Below are positions 26,752 through 40,097 of a DNA stretch of 64,000 bases, piece by piece. Made by a program: the position numbers and the translations under genes. Each line of letters opens with the position of its first letter. The stretch's first letter is position 1. The notes under the pieces were generated by a model, which did no database searches, was not told where the DNA came from, and worked only from the letters and a program-made list of their open reading frames with translations. The stretch is from Serinus canaria (lineage: Eukaryota > Chordata > Aves > Passeriformes > Fringillidae), in contig NC_066313.1 of NCBI RefSeq assembly GCF_022539315.1, positions 10,171,764-10,235,763 on the forward strand. Direction: 5' to 3'.

Positions 26752-27023
26752 TGTACTTGGTTTGGCTGAGATGGAGGTAACTTTCTTTAGAGCAAGCTGT
26801 ATATGGTGATAGGTTTTGGATTTGTGACTAAAGCAGCCTTGAAAACACATCACTACTGTGATGTGTTACTACTTTTCCTCAGTTTTGGTTTGTTTGTTTC
26901 CCCTGCCTCTTTCCCTCACCTATCAAACTGTCTTCATGTTGACACAGGAGCTTTCTCATCACAAGGAGAGGGAGTGAGCAGCAGTGTGGGTGCTTGGAGG
27001 CCAGCTGGGGTCAGCCCACAACA
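26752..27023 (+). mobile_element. ERVL-type solo LTR with internal deletion
   Basis: Begins TGTACTTGGTTTGGCTGAGA and ends CAGCTGGGGTCAGCCCACAACA, the ends of a common avian ERVL-like LTR. The remaining 272 bp is much shorter than I expect for the family, so the middle is deleted. Flanks TTTGC and CTTGC fit a 5-bp duplication with one mismatch. There is no coding part. Confidence 0.72.
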
Positions 27024-30000
27024 CTTGCTAAGTTTTTCCATGTATTTTGTCTTTTCCTGTATCCTTCCTTGCCTGCCCAACAACCTTCTGCCTAGTCTTG
27101 ATCAAGGTCCTTGCTTAGGGACAAAACTGAAGGATACCATATGGAGAGCAATTCCCTCCTCCCTTAAGCTGTCTCATACTGCACAATTCAAATAAGTGAA
27201 ATGTGCTACACAGAACGCCGAGCTTTTAATGAAGCTGAACAATTTGCAGCTGGCAGTTTATGATGTAAACTGATCCTAGTGTCACCTTTCAGGCAAAGAG
27301 TTTTTAAACTAACAGAACTCTTTCCCTGAGAAAGGCAGTCACACACTGTTCAATCCACACAATTAATTCCTCTTAAATAAACTGATATTTCTAGTGCAGA
27401 AACCGGTGCCTGAATCCTTCTTCCAGTGTCTGCCTGAAACACAATCCAAACAGTAATTGTGCTGTAACTTTGATTTAGTTAATTTGGGTATTTGAAACAA
27501 CCTAACCATAGGAGGGCAGATTTAAGCTTTTCTATTTACTCACCTGAAGCTTTTCTATTAACTCAGTCAGGCAAACCTGTGCCCAGCATAGCCAGACAAA
27601 CCCACCACAAAGTGGCTGGGCTAAGGGAAATTTTGCTTTTAAAATCCCAGTACAGCCATGACCTATACTAGATGTGATGACAATGTACATGGATTTTCAG
27701 AATAGAAAATTATACAATTTATTCTACTTACTTGCTCTGTTTGCAAAAATATTTTTTTTCCAGATCACAAGGCAAGAGACACTATTTGCTAGGGAGACTA
27801 TCCACTTGCCTGTGAAATTTCATTAAATTCCTGGAGGAATTATTCAGATATTTGGAGAAAGAATAGGATCATTGAAGATATTTCAGGAAAGACAGTCTGT
27901 AACCACTTATTGGCACAACATATTCTAAAAGGTCATTGATTATTACCAACCATGTCTATTAAAATCCAATTTTATGTGACATTTTAAGCAGTACATTGGG
28001 CAATAAAATGCTGGATTGAAAGTGTTTTTCCAAAGAAGAGAAGGTAGCCACAAGGGCAGATATACATTGCAGACCAGTTATATTGCAATAAACTAAAGTA
28101 CACTATGAATCTGCTGGATTAAAGCAGGGGGGCTGGTCCATTGTATTTGCTGAAATAGAGAGAGCTGACACAGTTTAAAAAGCACAGTGTTTTAAGGCTT
28201 GATAACTACAGCCATGCTGAATGCTAAAGGACAAGGCAGTTCTTGAGATGCCCATGACAAAGCTGATATGCAACTTATTTCAGATGGGCCTGAAAAATAT
28301 TTTTACATTGCCCTTTTTTCTTCCAGTGGTCTCTGGCATTAATGGCCATTGCCATAAACACAGGCCCAAAAGAGAAGGCTGAAGTTTCTCAGGATTCTGC
28401 CCTCACCACCCATCGTCCACCAAAGCCTCAGATCTGGTGCTTCTGGCAGCTGGGCAATCAACTCACAGGTATTAGAATAGGGAGAATTTCACAGGAATGG
28501 ATTATTCAAAGAGTCCTCCTGCAATTTTCAGAGATCCAATGCCTCTCTGGAATGCTATTGTTTTCCTCCAGCTACACAAGGGAAATAATATTAACTCAGA
28601 GATGCTCCTGTGTACAAATCTGCTGGTTCTCAGGGGCAGCAAAGCTCATGAAACCAGGTGTTGTAGTGTGTTGAGCTCTCTGATGTGGAACAACTACATC
28701 TGAATTCAGGGAAAAGCCTTCCTGTGAGTGAGGCACTGGTAACATCTTCCTCCCTCGTGGCTTCTCTGGTGCTTAGTAAGGACTGAATTCACCCCACAGC
28801 CTTTCCTTCCCTCAGGGGGAGTTAGTAGTGTCTGTCTGTTCTCAGCCCTGACTGTCAGAAAATGCAAAAGTTACTGTCTCAAAGATCACACTATCTGCAT
28901 TAACAGATAACTTAGATTTTTCAAAGGAATGGCTGGATGGAAAAGCAGCCTGATATCATAACCTATATCCTAGGAAACTCAGGTTTCCTACTGCCTTCAG
29001 AAAAGAAACTTTTTTGTTACATCATTGTTTGTACCTGATTTGGGCAGTTTTATCTCTTTGAAATTTAACTGTTAGAATGTTTCTAAGACTAAATAATAGC
29101 TACCCCACATTTTTCTACTACAGAAACTGTAGGAATGGGAGAGTGAAACAGCAAACAATTACAACAAATCACCTCTCACTAATGGCAACATAAATCTGCA
29201 GCTAGCTCAATGAATCTACTTTACATTTATGCTGCTGTAGCCCAGCATGAAATTAATCCCAGTGATTTATTCCATAGATAGGAGAAATCTAGGTTGGACT
29301 CAGTTGTGCACTTAGAAAATGGTCCTTAGTTGAGAAAATCCTGGTAATTAGACATAGAATCCATGTTTGAGGAGTGCTTCCAGAGAAAAAACTTTTAAAT
29401 GTGTCAGGGATGGAACTGCTACAAAGAGCCAGATGTATGCAGCCACCTATGACTTAAAGTGCATTTTTCAGATATGAAATAGTTCTTAGGGCTCACATTT
29501 AGAGAATAGATCTGTAAAGGTGATTGATCCTCACCTTTTAACAAAGGCTTCAACTTCGTGTTGTAGTATTCCTGTGTCTGTAATCAATTTCATACACCAA
29601 AACAAAAGTTATACTTAAGATGCAGAGTTGAAGAAGGAATGGAATAAATCCAAACTAAAAATCTGTTGGTCACCTTACTCTAATTTGGAGCTGCAAATAC
29701 TTAAAACACTTTTATCCTAATTCCACAGGCATTAGGATCATAAAGAAGATGTAGGCAGACCCTTCTCATGAGTATGCAGTGACACAATAAGAAGCAATAA
29801 GCAGCACAAATTGCAATACAGAATATTCCAGTCAAACATAAAGGGAATGCTCTAACTATGAATGTTTAAGATTCCTATTAAGTTGTTGTTTAAAATTCCT
29901 GTTAAGTTACCCAGCTACTCTTGATATAAAGCAGTCTTTCAACTTCAGCAGAAAACCTTAAATTTTTCTGTACCTCACAGTTCAACAGCTTGGGGGTTGT

Positions 30001-31640
30001 TGTTAAAATAGATCTGTCTTCAGGAAAAGTAGTCTTGCTCTACAGCTCTTATTCTGGTTCTGCAGAAAAACTGGAGGAACACTCATTGTCTGCCATTGGT
30101 GGATCACAGGATCAAGGTCATCTATAGTGAATTAGTCAATCCTCTACTTCTTCCCCAAGAAATGGCTTTTAATTTATTGAATGTGGTTTATTATCTGGAA
30201 AAAAAAACAAAACAACAAAACCACAACTGAATTAGTAAGAGTGTTGGATATTGTCTACATTGACAAAAATTGAAAGGGATTTCCTGCCTCTTCTAAAACT
30301 GTTCTGATCTGAAACTTATTTAAAAATAATAAAAAAAAATCTTTTCCTTTTTTCCAACCACAGCATTTGAGAAGGATGCCAAGTCAGAATTCATAAAAAA
30401 CAATCAGGACAAGGTAAATTAGATTTTTTTCCCCTCAACTGACTACACTCTCTACCCTTTTCAGTAGTTGAACAATAGATGCTCTGTAACAAAGTTCAGA
30501 AGGAATTTACATACCCATCTGGATAAAATAGAAAATTCATTAACACCTTATATTATAGATGAAAATTGCAAATTTAAAACCTTTCTTCTTGTGACAAACT
30601 GAAGTCTTTTTTTGTCAGTTGTGTGAATTGATGTTTCCCATCTTTTACTTCAAGTGTTTGGTGGGAAATGTACAATTTGCACTTCAAAGACTCACTCCAG
30701 ATTAGTCCTGTGCTTTGTGGCTGTAGGAAAGTCTTGCAATTGTATCATTAGAGTCAAGACATTTCCATATATTTAAGGTGACAGGCTTATATTTATTTAA
30801 TTCCATAGGAAGCATTAGACTACATATTGTTCTGAGAAATATTTCTGTGTATTTGAATCTCTGATCTATTCATTTAATCATACAAATTATATTCTGGGTG
30901 CCCATTGCAGTACAAAGCCTCATGTGTGTGTGAAATTGTTTACCAAATAAACCTAATACATGAGGCAAAATTAAAGCTGGCTCCAGGGCCCAAAGCAATC
31001 CTCTCAAAACTATTCCTCCTGCCTTAGGCCATTATTTGATTGTGCAGTTAGCTTTTAAATCCGCGTGCTACCAGACTGAACCCTGACAACTTTACTCATT
31101 AAGTATTCCTGATGGGGAATGTCCATCACAAAGATTTTGTGTGAGAGGTCATCAGGGCACCCATCATACCCTTCAAGCACCAGAAATTATTCCTGCTATG
31201 CCTGTTTAGAGAACCAGCTCTGTAACAGCGGGAAGGCTCTGAAATGTCCATTCTTCCGATCCGTATCCTGCATGGAGAATATTTCTTCACAAAAGGATTT
31301 GGGAGATGTATGTCCCATAAAGTGCTGTCTCAGAAAGTAGTTGAGATGGCCCCACTCTGGGTGTTGCATCCCTCCAGAGCCAGCAGCCAGGTGACCCACA
31401 CCCTGTGGCATTCTGCTCCTGGCAGTAGAGCCCCAGTGCCTCCCGGCAGGACACACACACTGCTATTCCCAGCTATGGGCACACGGAGCTGCTCATCCCT
31501 GCTCACTGCTGCCTGCCCCTGCAAGGGAATATATCAAAACCATAGAACTCAAGGCACTGCTGCCTAGGAAGTGGGTTGAATAGATCCTCTGGAGATTATC
31601 AAACCCTTGGGGGCACTATTATTGTATTTGCTGGGACACC
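27024..31640. other. Intergenic
   Basis: There is no recognised exon or repeat except the 23-bp duplication and short A runs. A 110-codon open frame at 28342-28674 has an ATG but no recognisable domain. Confidence 0.55.
27524..27569. repeat. Short tandem duplication, 23-bp unit
   Basis: AAGCTTTTCTATTTACTCACC and AAGCTTTTCTATTAACTCAG follow each other directly, with a few substitutions. A local duplication. Confidence 0.8.
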
Positions 31641-32015
31641 TGCGGCAGGAAGGAATGATGACTCTGACTCCATGTTCTCAGACAGTTAATTTATTATTTT
31701 ATGATACTAGAATATATTAAAGAATACAATACTAAACTATACCAAAGAACACAGAAAGGATACTTACAGAAAGCTAAAAAGATAATAATGAAAAACTCCT
31801 GACTCCTTCCAGAGTCCCAGCACAGCTTGACACTGATTGGCCAATGAGTCAAAACAACTCACACCAGAAACCAGTGAAACAACCACCTGTGGAAAACAAT
31901 CTCCAAACACGTTCCACAACACAGGAGAAGAAAATGAGGTAAGAATTTGTTTGCCTCTTTCTCTGAAGCTTCTCTTCCTGGCAGAAGGGATTTTTCAAAA
32001 AATGTGAATGCAGCA
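31641..32015. mobile_element. LTR-like element, copy 1
   Basis: About 375 bp beginning TGCGGCAGGAAGGAATGATG and ending near GCAGCA, with inverted TGCxGC...GCAGCA borders. It shares its whole length with the element nested at 40190-40557 (about 75-80% by eye). It is bordered on both sides by unrelated sequence. The family assignment (ERV LTR) is inferred from the ends and from similarity to songbird LTRs. No clear target duplication was found. Confidence 0.6.
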
Positions 32016-32747
32016 CACTAATTGTGATGAGTCTGTGCCATTACAATTCATGGGAACTGTATCAAATCCAGGGGCTAAAACTGTGCCTGGCACCCCAGGG
32101 GCAGTGGCTGTGGTGCCTCCCTAACCAGCCACCTTCTCAGCAAGGTCCAAGAGGTCCAAGAGGCCAGGGGAGTTGGTGTGGCCATCCCCAGGCACTGCTC
32201 CAGGGAGAGCCATCCTGGATGGGATGGGGTTGGGGGCTGCTGGCAACCCCCAAGGCACTCAATGCCTGGACACCAATATTTCCCTCAGGTGAATCCAGCT
32301 GAAGTGTAGGGTTTTAAAAGGCTTTTAAAGCTTTTATTCTGCAGAGACAGGGACAAACTGCACATCTCTTCCACCAGCAGAGCTGGTTTGAGTCCGGTCA
32401 CTCTTCTAGGGAGGGAATGGCCACAGGCTCGATCTTCCCATGGCCAGCACTGATTACCTTCCTCCTTGTAAAAACTGCAGCTACACCAGCAGCCAACAGA
32501 GCTAGCCCCTAGCTGCTATTTCCATTAGTTCCTCAGTACAATGTAAAAAGAAGTTAAATCTACACTCTGGTGATGGTCAAGCATTTTTTGGGGTTAAGTT
32601 TGTTTCAAGCAATTCATCTAGATAAATATTGTGTCCATTCACAGTAAAAGGCTGATGCCAAAAACAGAGGAATCTTGTAAGGTAAACATCTTAATTTGCC
32701 ATCAACTCTAACACAGCTCAGTCTAACCTGGAAATACAGCACCTGCA

Positions 32748-32832
32748 ATTAAAAAAAAACTAAAAAACCAAAAAAAACAAACAAACAAAAAAAACCCTAA
32801 CAAACAAAAAAAAAAACCAAAACAAAAAAACC
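32748..32832. repeat. A-rich simple repeat (AAAAAAC-like)
   Basis: An 85-bp stretch of A runs separated by single or paired C, with a short CAAACAAACAAA part in the middle. Low complexity with no other structure. Confidence 0.85.
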
Positions 32833-33034
32833 CTTGACTAGTTTAAAATCTCTAGTACTAGAACTCTGTCAGCTGAAACTGATTGTTAAACTAAAATAAA
32901 TACTATGTAGACTTCCTCAATAGCAAAAAAGCTTTTTTTCACAAGGCATTCCATCCTCTATACTTTTTCATCACTAAATAGCAAGTTCTTCACAAGCCTT
33001 AGTGCATTTGTAACATTTCTGGAAGGTACAGTAA

Positions 33035-33112
33035 TACCATTATTTTTCATTTTACAGATGGAGAACTGAGACAGAGGCATAATTTTCTGGCTGCCAACAG
33101 GTGGACAAGGAA
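33035..33112 (+). repeat. MIR-like SINE relic
   Basis: Contains ATTTTTCATTTTACAGATGG, AGAACTGAGACAGAGGCATA, then TTCTGGCTGCCAACAGG, which follow the order of the MIR core (a tract ending in TTTTACAGATG, then GAGGCACAGAGAGG). Very old and partial. Confidence 0.55.
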
Positions 33113-34315
33113 AGGATAGATTCTATACAGATTTCCTCAGCAGGCTTTGCCACAGAATTGTTTTGGGGAGCAGCCAGAAGAAATGGCCAAAAATTCCAAG
33201 TTACTTACAGTTTCTGTGGCCAAACTGTCCTATGCCATCAGTATTGATGAAAACTTGGCTCCAACAGAAGGGAGAATCAGAATATGTCCACTGCTGCTTT
33301 TTTCCTGGAGTTTCTTAAAGGAGCCTGAATTCTTTGATTCTTCCAGACACACATTACTTCACCCCAAAATACATGAGACGTTTTTCCTCTACAGAAGAAA
33401 ATAATACAAAAAGATTACATAAACAAAATATTGCTGACTTTTCCACTGCCTTTTTCTGCAGCACTTTCTATGGAATTGTGTTCTCCACAGAATTATGCAG
33501 TCACATTTGTAGTGTACCTGCATAGATATTTCTCCTATCCTCCCAGATTCTAAATTCTTCTTTGGTTCTTCTGTATTCTGTCATCCAGTCTCCTTGATTG
33601 TAGGTTAAAATATTTTATTTTTCAGAAGTCTGTCTTTCTACTAGGTAAAGGAAAATTGTTTAGATTTATTGAATTAATCACATTACTTCTGATACAAACT
33701 TACTTAGGCAAATTGTTCATGCTCATAAAACTGCATTTCCTTTGTATCCTTGATACAAGTGGATGCAATCAGAGCTAGTCATTGCTGCAGTGATAATTTT
33801 AGCACTTCAACTGCAAAAAAACTGATTATAATGATCAGTCTCTTGGAGCTTGTTTTATAATTTCTAATTCTTTTGTTTTAACACTCTGTATTGCTCTAAT
33901 AAGATAAAAGGAATGCCTACTATTTAAATAGAAAACCATGTTTTCTGCTTTTTTCCTCTTTCAGAAACTGAAACTCCTCCAATGTATGACAGATAATTGA
34001 ATAATGAAAATGATGTACTAATTTTTAACTGAAAAAACCCCAAACCATTTGCAGAGCAATTCAGTCTGGGAAGTCTGAAAGATGAGCTGTTATGCAGCAT
34101 TCAGAAAAGGTCCTGCCCAGTGCTTTGCAATCAGACAAAATTCCTACTTGTTTTAACAGAAGTTTGAAGGAGACTAAAGTACTTTGATAGTGAAAGCTTT
34201 TACATATAAAAAGCATGGACATGAGAATGGAGGCTACTTATTTAACAATAAAAGCACCTCATAGGGAACCCAACTGGAAAGGATAAAACTTAGGGACAAG
34301 TAGATGATCTGTGTA

Positions 34316-34369
34316 GATCTGTAGATCTACAGATCATAGAGGTCTACAAGTAGACCTCTATGATCTGTA
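34316..34369. repeat. Overlapping 20-bp palindrome and perfect 19-bp-arm hairpin
   Basis: 34316-34335 is a perfect palindrome built on GATCTGTAGATC. Overlapping it, the arm TACAGATCATAGAGGTCTA (34328-34346) pairs exactly with 34351-34369 across the loop CAAG. A partial direct repeat, TGTAGATCTG, precedes both. Confidence 0.95.
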
Positions 34370-37300
34370 ATGCCCTGACTTTGGAAAAGGTTCTGAGACC
34401 ATAACCTGCACAAATCACTTTAGGAGATAACTCAACTGGTCACTGATACCTGCACAATGAGCAACACTGAACAGAGAAATTCCAATATCATGTCTGAATG
34501 ATGGCATTTCCTTATACAAACTGTGACAGTTTACCTGCTGAAAAAAGGGTTTATAGCAAACAAATATTTATCTACTTATATTGGCTTCAATAAGAACTGC
34601 TATAGATTTGGGGGTTTTAAATTGGAATTTGCTGATGGCAATTTTTAAAATTTGTTCCAGAAAATACTAAAATGTTGTAGTAGACTGAAAAAAAAAAGAT
34701 ATTTTGTTTCCCTTCTGGGTTCATGTTCTTTTTATGTTCTTTCCTATCATTACATGACATCTGAGCAGCAATAACTCCTACTGACATGTCATAATAATTG
34801 AAATGTTCTGTTAGTCATGCTCTCTTTCCAAAACCAACATAAACAGCTGAATATTATCTTCAGATCTGAAGACAAGAAGATTTATTATATTATTAGGAAA
34901 TAAGCCTCCTGTGTCTGCTGTAATGAAAACACTGCCACTGGCACATACTCAGCTCCATTGTATTGATTCACCAAAGTCCTGATGTTTGCCATCTTGCTTT
35001 GATGATTTCAAAGAAAACCTAAAATGCAGGCTAAAGGAGTGCTTTCAAACATGTTTCTTTCTTGCAGTAAAAGCAGACCATTCTCATGCTCATATTTTAT
35101 CTTCCCTGAATTATCTCACACAATTGGCTGGAAGTCAGCACAGTGAGATGTAATTCTGTAACTCACTGGGTTACAAACATTTGAGAGGGGTTTTTTAGCT
35201 TATTTTACCACACAGGTTTTTCCATTGCTGAGCTCACCCTTTTGACACTGTGCTGGCAGAAATTAGAAAGCAATAGATCATGAGGGTAGGGGGAAAAAAA
35301 ACTAAGTGGAGAAGGGATGTTTCAGAACAGCTTCTCAATTTAAGACAAGAAATCAGACAGAAAGTTTAGGTGCTGAAGAGGCTGATGTGCAGAAAGCCTG
35401 ACTCAACAGGTAAGATGGAAAACTGCTCCAACCACAGCAAGAATTTCCCACATCCCAGAAGGTTTGCAGACAATTCAGCAGCTGAGGCAGACTCAGAACT
35501 AGCTGGCTTTGGCACAAGTAACAGGAGCTACAGCAGCCAGGGACTCAAGTGAGCTAGAATGACTGTGTGTGAGAGCATTCTACAAACCATATCTGGGAAC
35601 TAGGCTCTGCCAAAACTTTCCTGCTTTTGTTGCTATTATTTTCAAGCTTGTCTGTTCCCTGTGAATTCAGCCATGTAGTGAAACCATAGTTTGAGCAGCA
35701 CTTAGACAGGAGTTTCAGCTTCTTTCATTTTTAATTACTCAAAAAAATTAGGTGAGACAAGATCCAAATTAAGCAGATTGATGCAGGCTCAAGACCATTT
35801 CTTGAGAAAAAGATTTTGTAACCCTACATGCTTCTGAAGAAGCACACATCCATAAATCTTCAAAACACTCAGGATGGAATACTTCACAATGTAAGCATAC
35901 CAAGTAGGTAATTACTGGCTTGCTCGCTCTTCATGCCATTCTGCAGGTTTCATTTCAGTTTGCCAAAAGGCCTGGCAGGAATATATGGAATAAGAATGAG
36001 AAAGAAAACAAACTTGAAGTGCCACCCTCAACAAGTTAGTAAGACATTAAGGGTAGTTTCAATCTTATTTTCTGGAATGACTGCAGTGTCAAAGCATATT
36101 GAAAGAAATTTATGAAGAGCTGTGGAATAGTCACATAATAGACACTCAAATCCCTAAACTTTGGAGTGTGCAAGCATATAATTAGGAGAATGCTGCATAA
36201 TAAACACCAAGAAAGCCAGAATAATTACAAGGAAAATAACAAAATGAATATTAAAGCAGAGAAACCAAAGCTATCTACACACTGAAAAATACTATGAATT
36301 CAAAACAGTCTGACTGCATACCTGAAAATATATTTATAACCAAACTGGGCAGAGAGGGAGAAAGGATGCAATAAAAACAACATCTTTGTTACAAACTTCT
36401 CCAGCTGGGATGAATTTAACATATAGGCAAAATGGGATAATTTGTTTCACAAAAGACACTAAAAAATAAAAATAAAATGGAAAATACCAGAAAATAGAGA
36501 AGGATCACCTGTAATCATTTGTTTAAAATAAGTTTAGCTCTGCTCACAGCCAAGACTGTACCTAAATACTTTAATGTCAACTTAATGCATTAACAGGAAA
36601 AGGTTTATTCTGCCAATGGAAATTCACTAGAAGTCTTTTTCCTGTGACTCACCTGATCACAGACATCCAGACCATGGACAGCAACAGCCTGCATCAACAC
36701 CCTTACAACTCCCTTTCTCTAACCAGTACCAATCCTCCTGCTTCATATTCCTCTCTACTAACTTCTTCAGTTCTTCTTTATTGCACCTGAAACAATTAAA
36801 GCTATAGAAGTGTCTTATCTTCCCAAACACGGAGAGCTCTCATTCCCTTTGCCTGGTAAATAAAGGCCTCATTCTCACAAGGACTTAAATCCAATTTCAC
36901 AAGGATTTTCTCCATCAGTAGTAAAACTCACATCAGTTGGGAACTGTCCTGTGGAAGTATGCAGGTAGCTTTATTTAGTGCTGCACTTGTCACAGGAAAC
37001 AAAATTTTAACCATGTGAGTGTCTGAAACTTTAACCACGTGAGTTTACCTGGTGGCTTTTCACAGGGCAGTTATTCATAGAACAGAAATCCTTCCATTTC
37101 ATCCAGCAGCACTGTTGCAACCTGGCATCCAGCCTCTGGGTGCCTGTGAGTGCAGGGAGCCACTGCAAGTTCCCTTCTCTACAAGGTGATGGCATCAGCA
37201 ACACCACCAAGAAGGAAGAAAATAAGGAAAAAAAGGGAAGGACAAGATGCAAAGGCTATAGTTTAATTAGGCTGCAGCTTCATTAAATCTGGGATCATTT

Positions 37301-37744
37301 CTCAGCAGTAAATTCTTCTACCCAAGACTGCCCCAACCCATTTGGGACGGTGCTCATCACCCTGCTGACATGGTAGCAATCTTTCAGTCCCTCATTAGCT
37401 AAAAATCAAAGGACAGCTGATCAGCGTTATTTGTTACCCTGTGACCTCACAGAAAATAGGTATTTTATGTCTTTCACCTTCTTCCTGACAGCCCATTTCC
37501 CACATGGCTCATCAGGTAACAAGACCTTCTGGTTCTTCTTCTACCGTGGATACAGCTGAAGAAAAATAAAATCAGAACAAACCAAAGAAACTTGACCAGC
37601 CCAATCTCCTAAAAAGAGAAAATTTCCCCCTTGCTCAGCTTCAGTCTCCTGCAGAGTGCAGCAGTCCTCAACATGAATTTTCAAACCCACAAACAGCAAG
37701 GGTGGTGCTGGTCACTTTTGCCATGTCTCGGGTGAAAGAATAAG

Positions 37745-37968
37745 AAGAAACTGCCTCAGGTTGCACCAGGGGAGGCTAAGATTAGATACATTAAAAAATT
37801 ATATACTGAAAGAATGGTTTAGCATTGGAATAATTACCCAGGAAGTTGGTGGAGTCAGTCTCTGGAAGTGTTCAAGAGGCATCTGGATGTGGCACTTGGG
37901 GATATCACTTAGGGTTTTATTGCAGTGCTGGGATGATGGTCAGACTAGATGGTCTTAAAGGTCTCTGG
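37745..37968 (+). repeat. CR1 LINE 3'-end fragment, divergent subfamily
   Basis: Reads CTGCCTCAGGTTGCACCAGG, GGAGGCTAAGATTAGATACA, then CTCTGGAAGTGTTCAAGAGG and GACTAGATGGTCTTAAAGGT. The order is that of a CR1 tail, but the wording differs from the copies above, so it belongs to another CR1 subfamily. Confidence 0.85.
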
Positions 37969-40097
37969 ATCCTCCTAAATATTTACTTGTCTCTTGTTTA
38001 AAGCTAGATGAGAAATTAAATTTAGAATTCTATATTTTTTGACAATGCATTATTTCTATAAAATGAAAAGTCAGAACAGAAAATAAAACACTATGCTCAA
38101 CAATATTGATCAGTATAAATGATGCATGACTCATTTTGAATTACTTCTATAACCCAATATTCTCATCTTGCTAGTGGAAATAAATTAATTATAGCATGAG
38201 GAGCCATTGTACAAAGGTTAAAAACAGGCATTCATGCATTCATCTGCAGAAAACTAAAAAGTTTAGGTTAATGAAATGTCTGAGAAAAGGAGTCTTATTA
38301 ATTAACAAGTTCACAGCATTCTTCACAGCTGTATTTCAGAGATGCCAAACTGCAATATATTAACTCTGTAGGCAAAATCTGCATCTCCATCTTGAAAATA
38401 ATTTCAAGCTTCTTTTATTCAATGTTGGATCTTTCTTCCAGTGATTTGTATGCCTGAAAGCACCATCTCCTCTTCAAAGTCTTGCATGAGACAGAAACCA
38501 AGTGCAAAGTCTATGTCTCTGCAGAAAATGGGATAAAACTACTGTGAGAGCTCTAGTCATATTCATTTTTTAGAACGGATTCCATTTTCAAAGTTTCATT
38601 AATATTACACCTCATTAAACCTTCACTGGCCTTAGATTAGGTGTGGATATTACCACTCTATGTTTTTCATATTGGTGGGGGTAGGGTGGGAGGGGGCTCA
38701 TCCAAGCTCATTGCCAGCAGGAGGAATTTTTCCACTGCCTCTGCTGAATACTTCAGCACTTAATAAACAAAAAAGAACTACAGTACCTCACAACTTAATA
38801 AATGTGGAGAAGGCATGGAGTGAGGAGTATTGGCACCAGCTGTGACCCTGCTTCAGTCCTGTAATTGAAACCCAAAAGACATTCAGGGGCAGATAGTGTA
38901 GTGCTTCCCTTTTTCCTCTTTTCAGCCTTTGTGCTTTGAAGAGTGTCAATAATGTTTATTGGGATTCTTTCTGTGCCATAGGCGTTTCTATTTTGTTAAA
39001 CACCAAGGTTACTCTGTCACTGAGCATCACCTTTAAGAACCAAGAAGTAAATAGGGTCTGTGGTCTTGTGAGGGCTTTTCTGTTGGGAGGAAAAGTTGCT
39101 GCTGGAAGGAGGTGCAAGAATGGGTGAGCTGCCAGACTCACAGGCAGTCCCAGGGATAGGGACTTCATGTTCTGTGCCTGAGTGGGCAGGGGAAGGAGGA
39201 GCTCACTGATGAGCCAAGTTTGGGTGGCATGGCTCCCAGAAAAAAGGGTACCAGCATGGGGAGATGCACTCTGGCAGCTGACAGCTCAGGATCCAGCTCT
39301 GACTTCATTACCCACTCATCGGAGCTAGAATGAACCCCATCAGGCTCAGCCTGGGATGGAACTATCTCTATCAACAAAGTCCCCCCAGATTTTAGCAATT
39401 CAAAGTTCTTTTCCCAGGTAAAACTGCATCCAGAAATCTCCCTCTTTTACTCTGGACAGGTTCCTGACTGCTTTATCATTATTTTGACTGTCTCTTTCTG
39501 AAAGACTTCCTTGGCATTCCTTTACTTCTCTCACTTTACACAGCTGATCACGTTGACAATTTGTGTTATTTTTCAGCTCTGTTCTTTAGGATTTGTCACC
39601 CCTGTCCTTCTGGCAGTTACAATGTCCTCAAAGCTGCAAGCTTCCTATCTATCCAAATAAAGGTGATTGACACAGTTTAACTGAAACAATTGAAACACAA
39701 GGTCTGACACCAAGCAGAGTACACTGAGGTAGATGGAGCAGTAATAACTTTTGTAGGAAAGGCAGAGGGATTTATCTGGATATAAATCAGCATAAGCCCT
39801 ACCCTAGATAGAGCTAAACACTTCACCATTATTTATTTTATAGTATATTTACTATCTTTATTTTAAAAATGGTTCTCATTTAAGACTTTTTTAAAAGTAA
39901 TCTTGCCACAATAAGGACACATGATTTCAATGTGGGTGATTTTGCTGACCAGAACTGATTTCTCCTCTCTTTGTCCAGAAAGAAAGGAATGGAAAAATGA
40001 GAGAGAAAAAAATAATCCAGCTATTGTCAATTAAAGGATGGCCTAGGAATCCTAATGACAACAATAATGTCTGTGAGGGGACAAACTTTGGTTGTCT
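37969..40097. other. Intergenic
   Basis: No gene, RNA or repeat family is recognised. Unique-looking AT-rich sequence. Confidence 0.6.

Larger units (their letters stand above)
32016..37744. other. Intergenic
   Basis: Contains a GC-richer patch (32080-32300) of unknown nature, the A-rich repeat, the MIR-like relic and the compound palindrome at 34.3 kb. No coding exon is recognised. Confidence 0.55.

Noticed and set aside
28342..28674. 110-codon plus-strand frame with ATG
   Set aside because: No domain, no splice context and no codon bias visible. Length is within chance for 64 kb in six frames.
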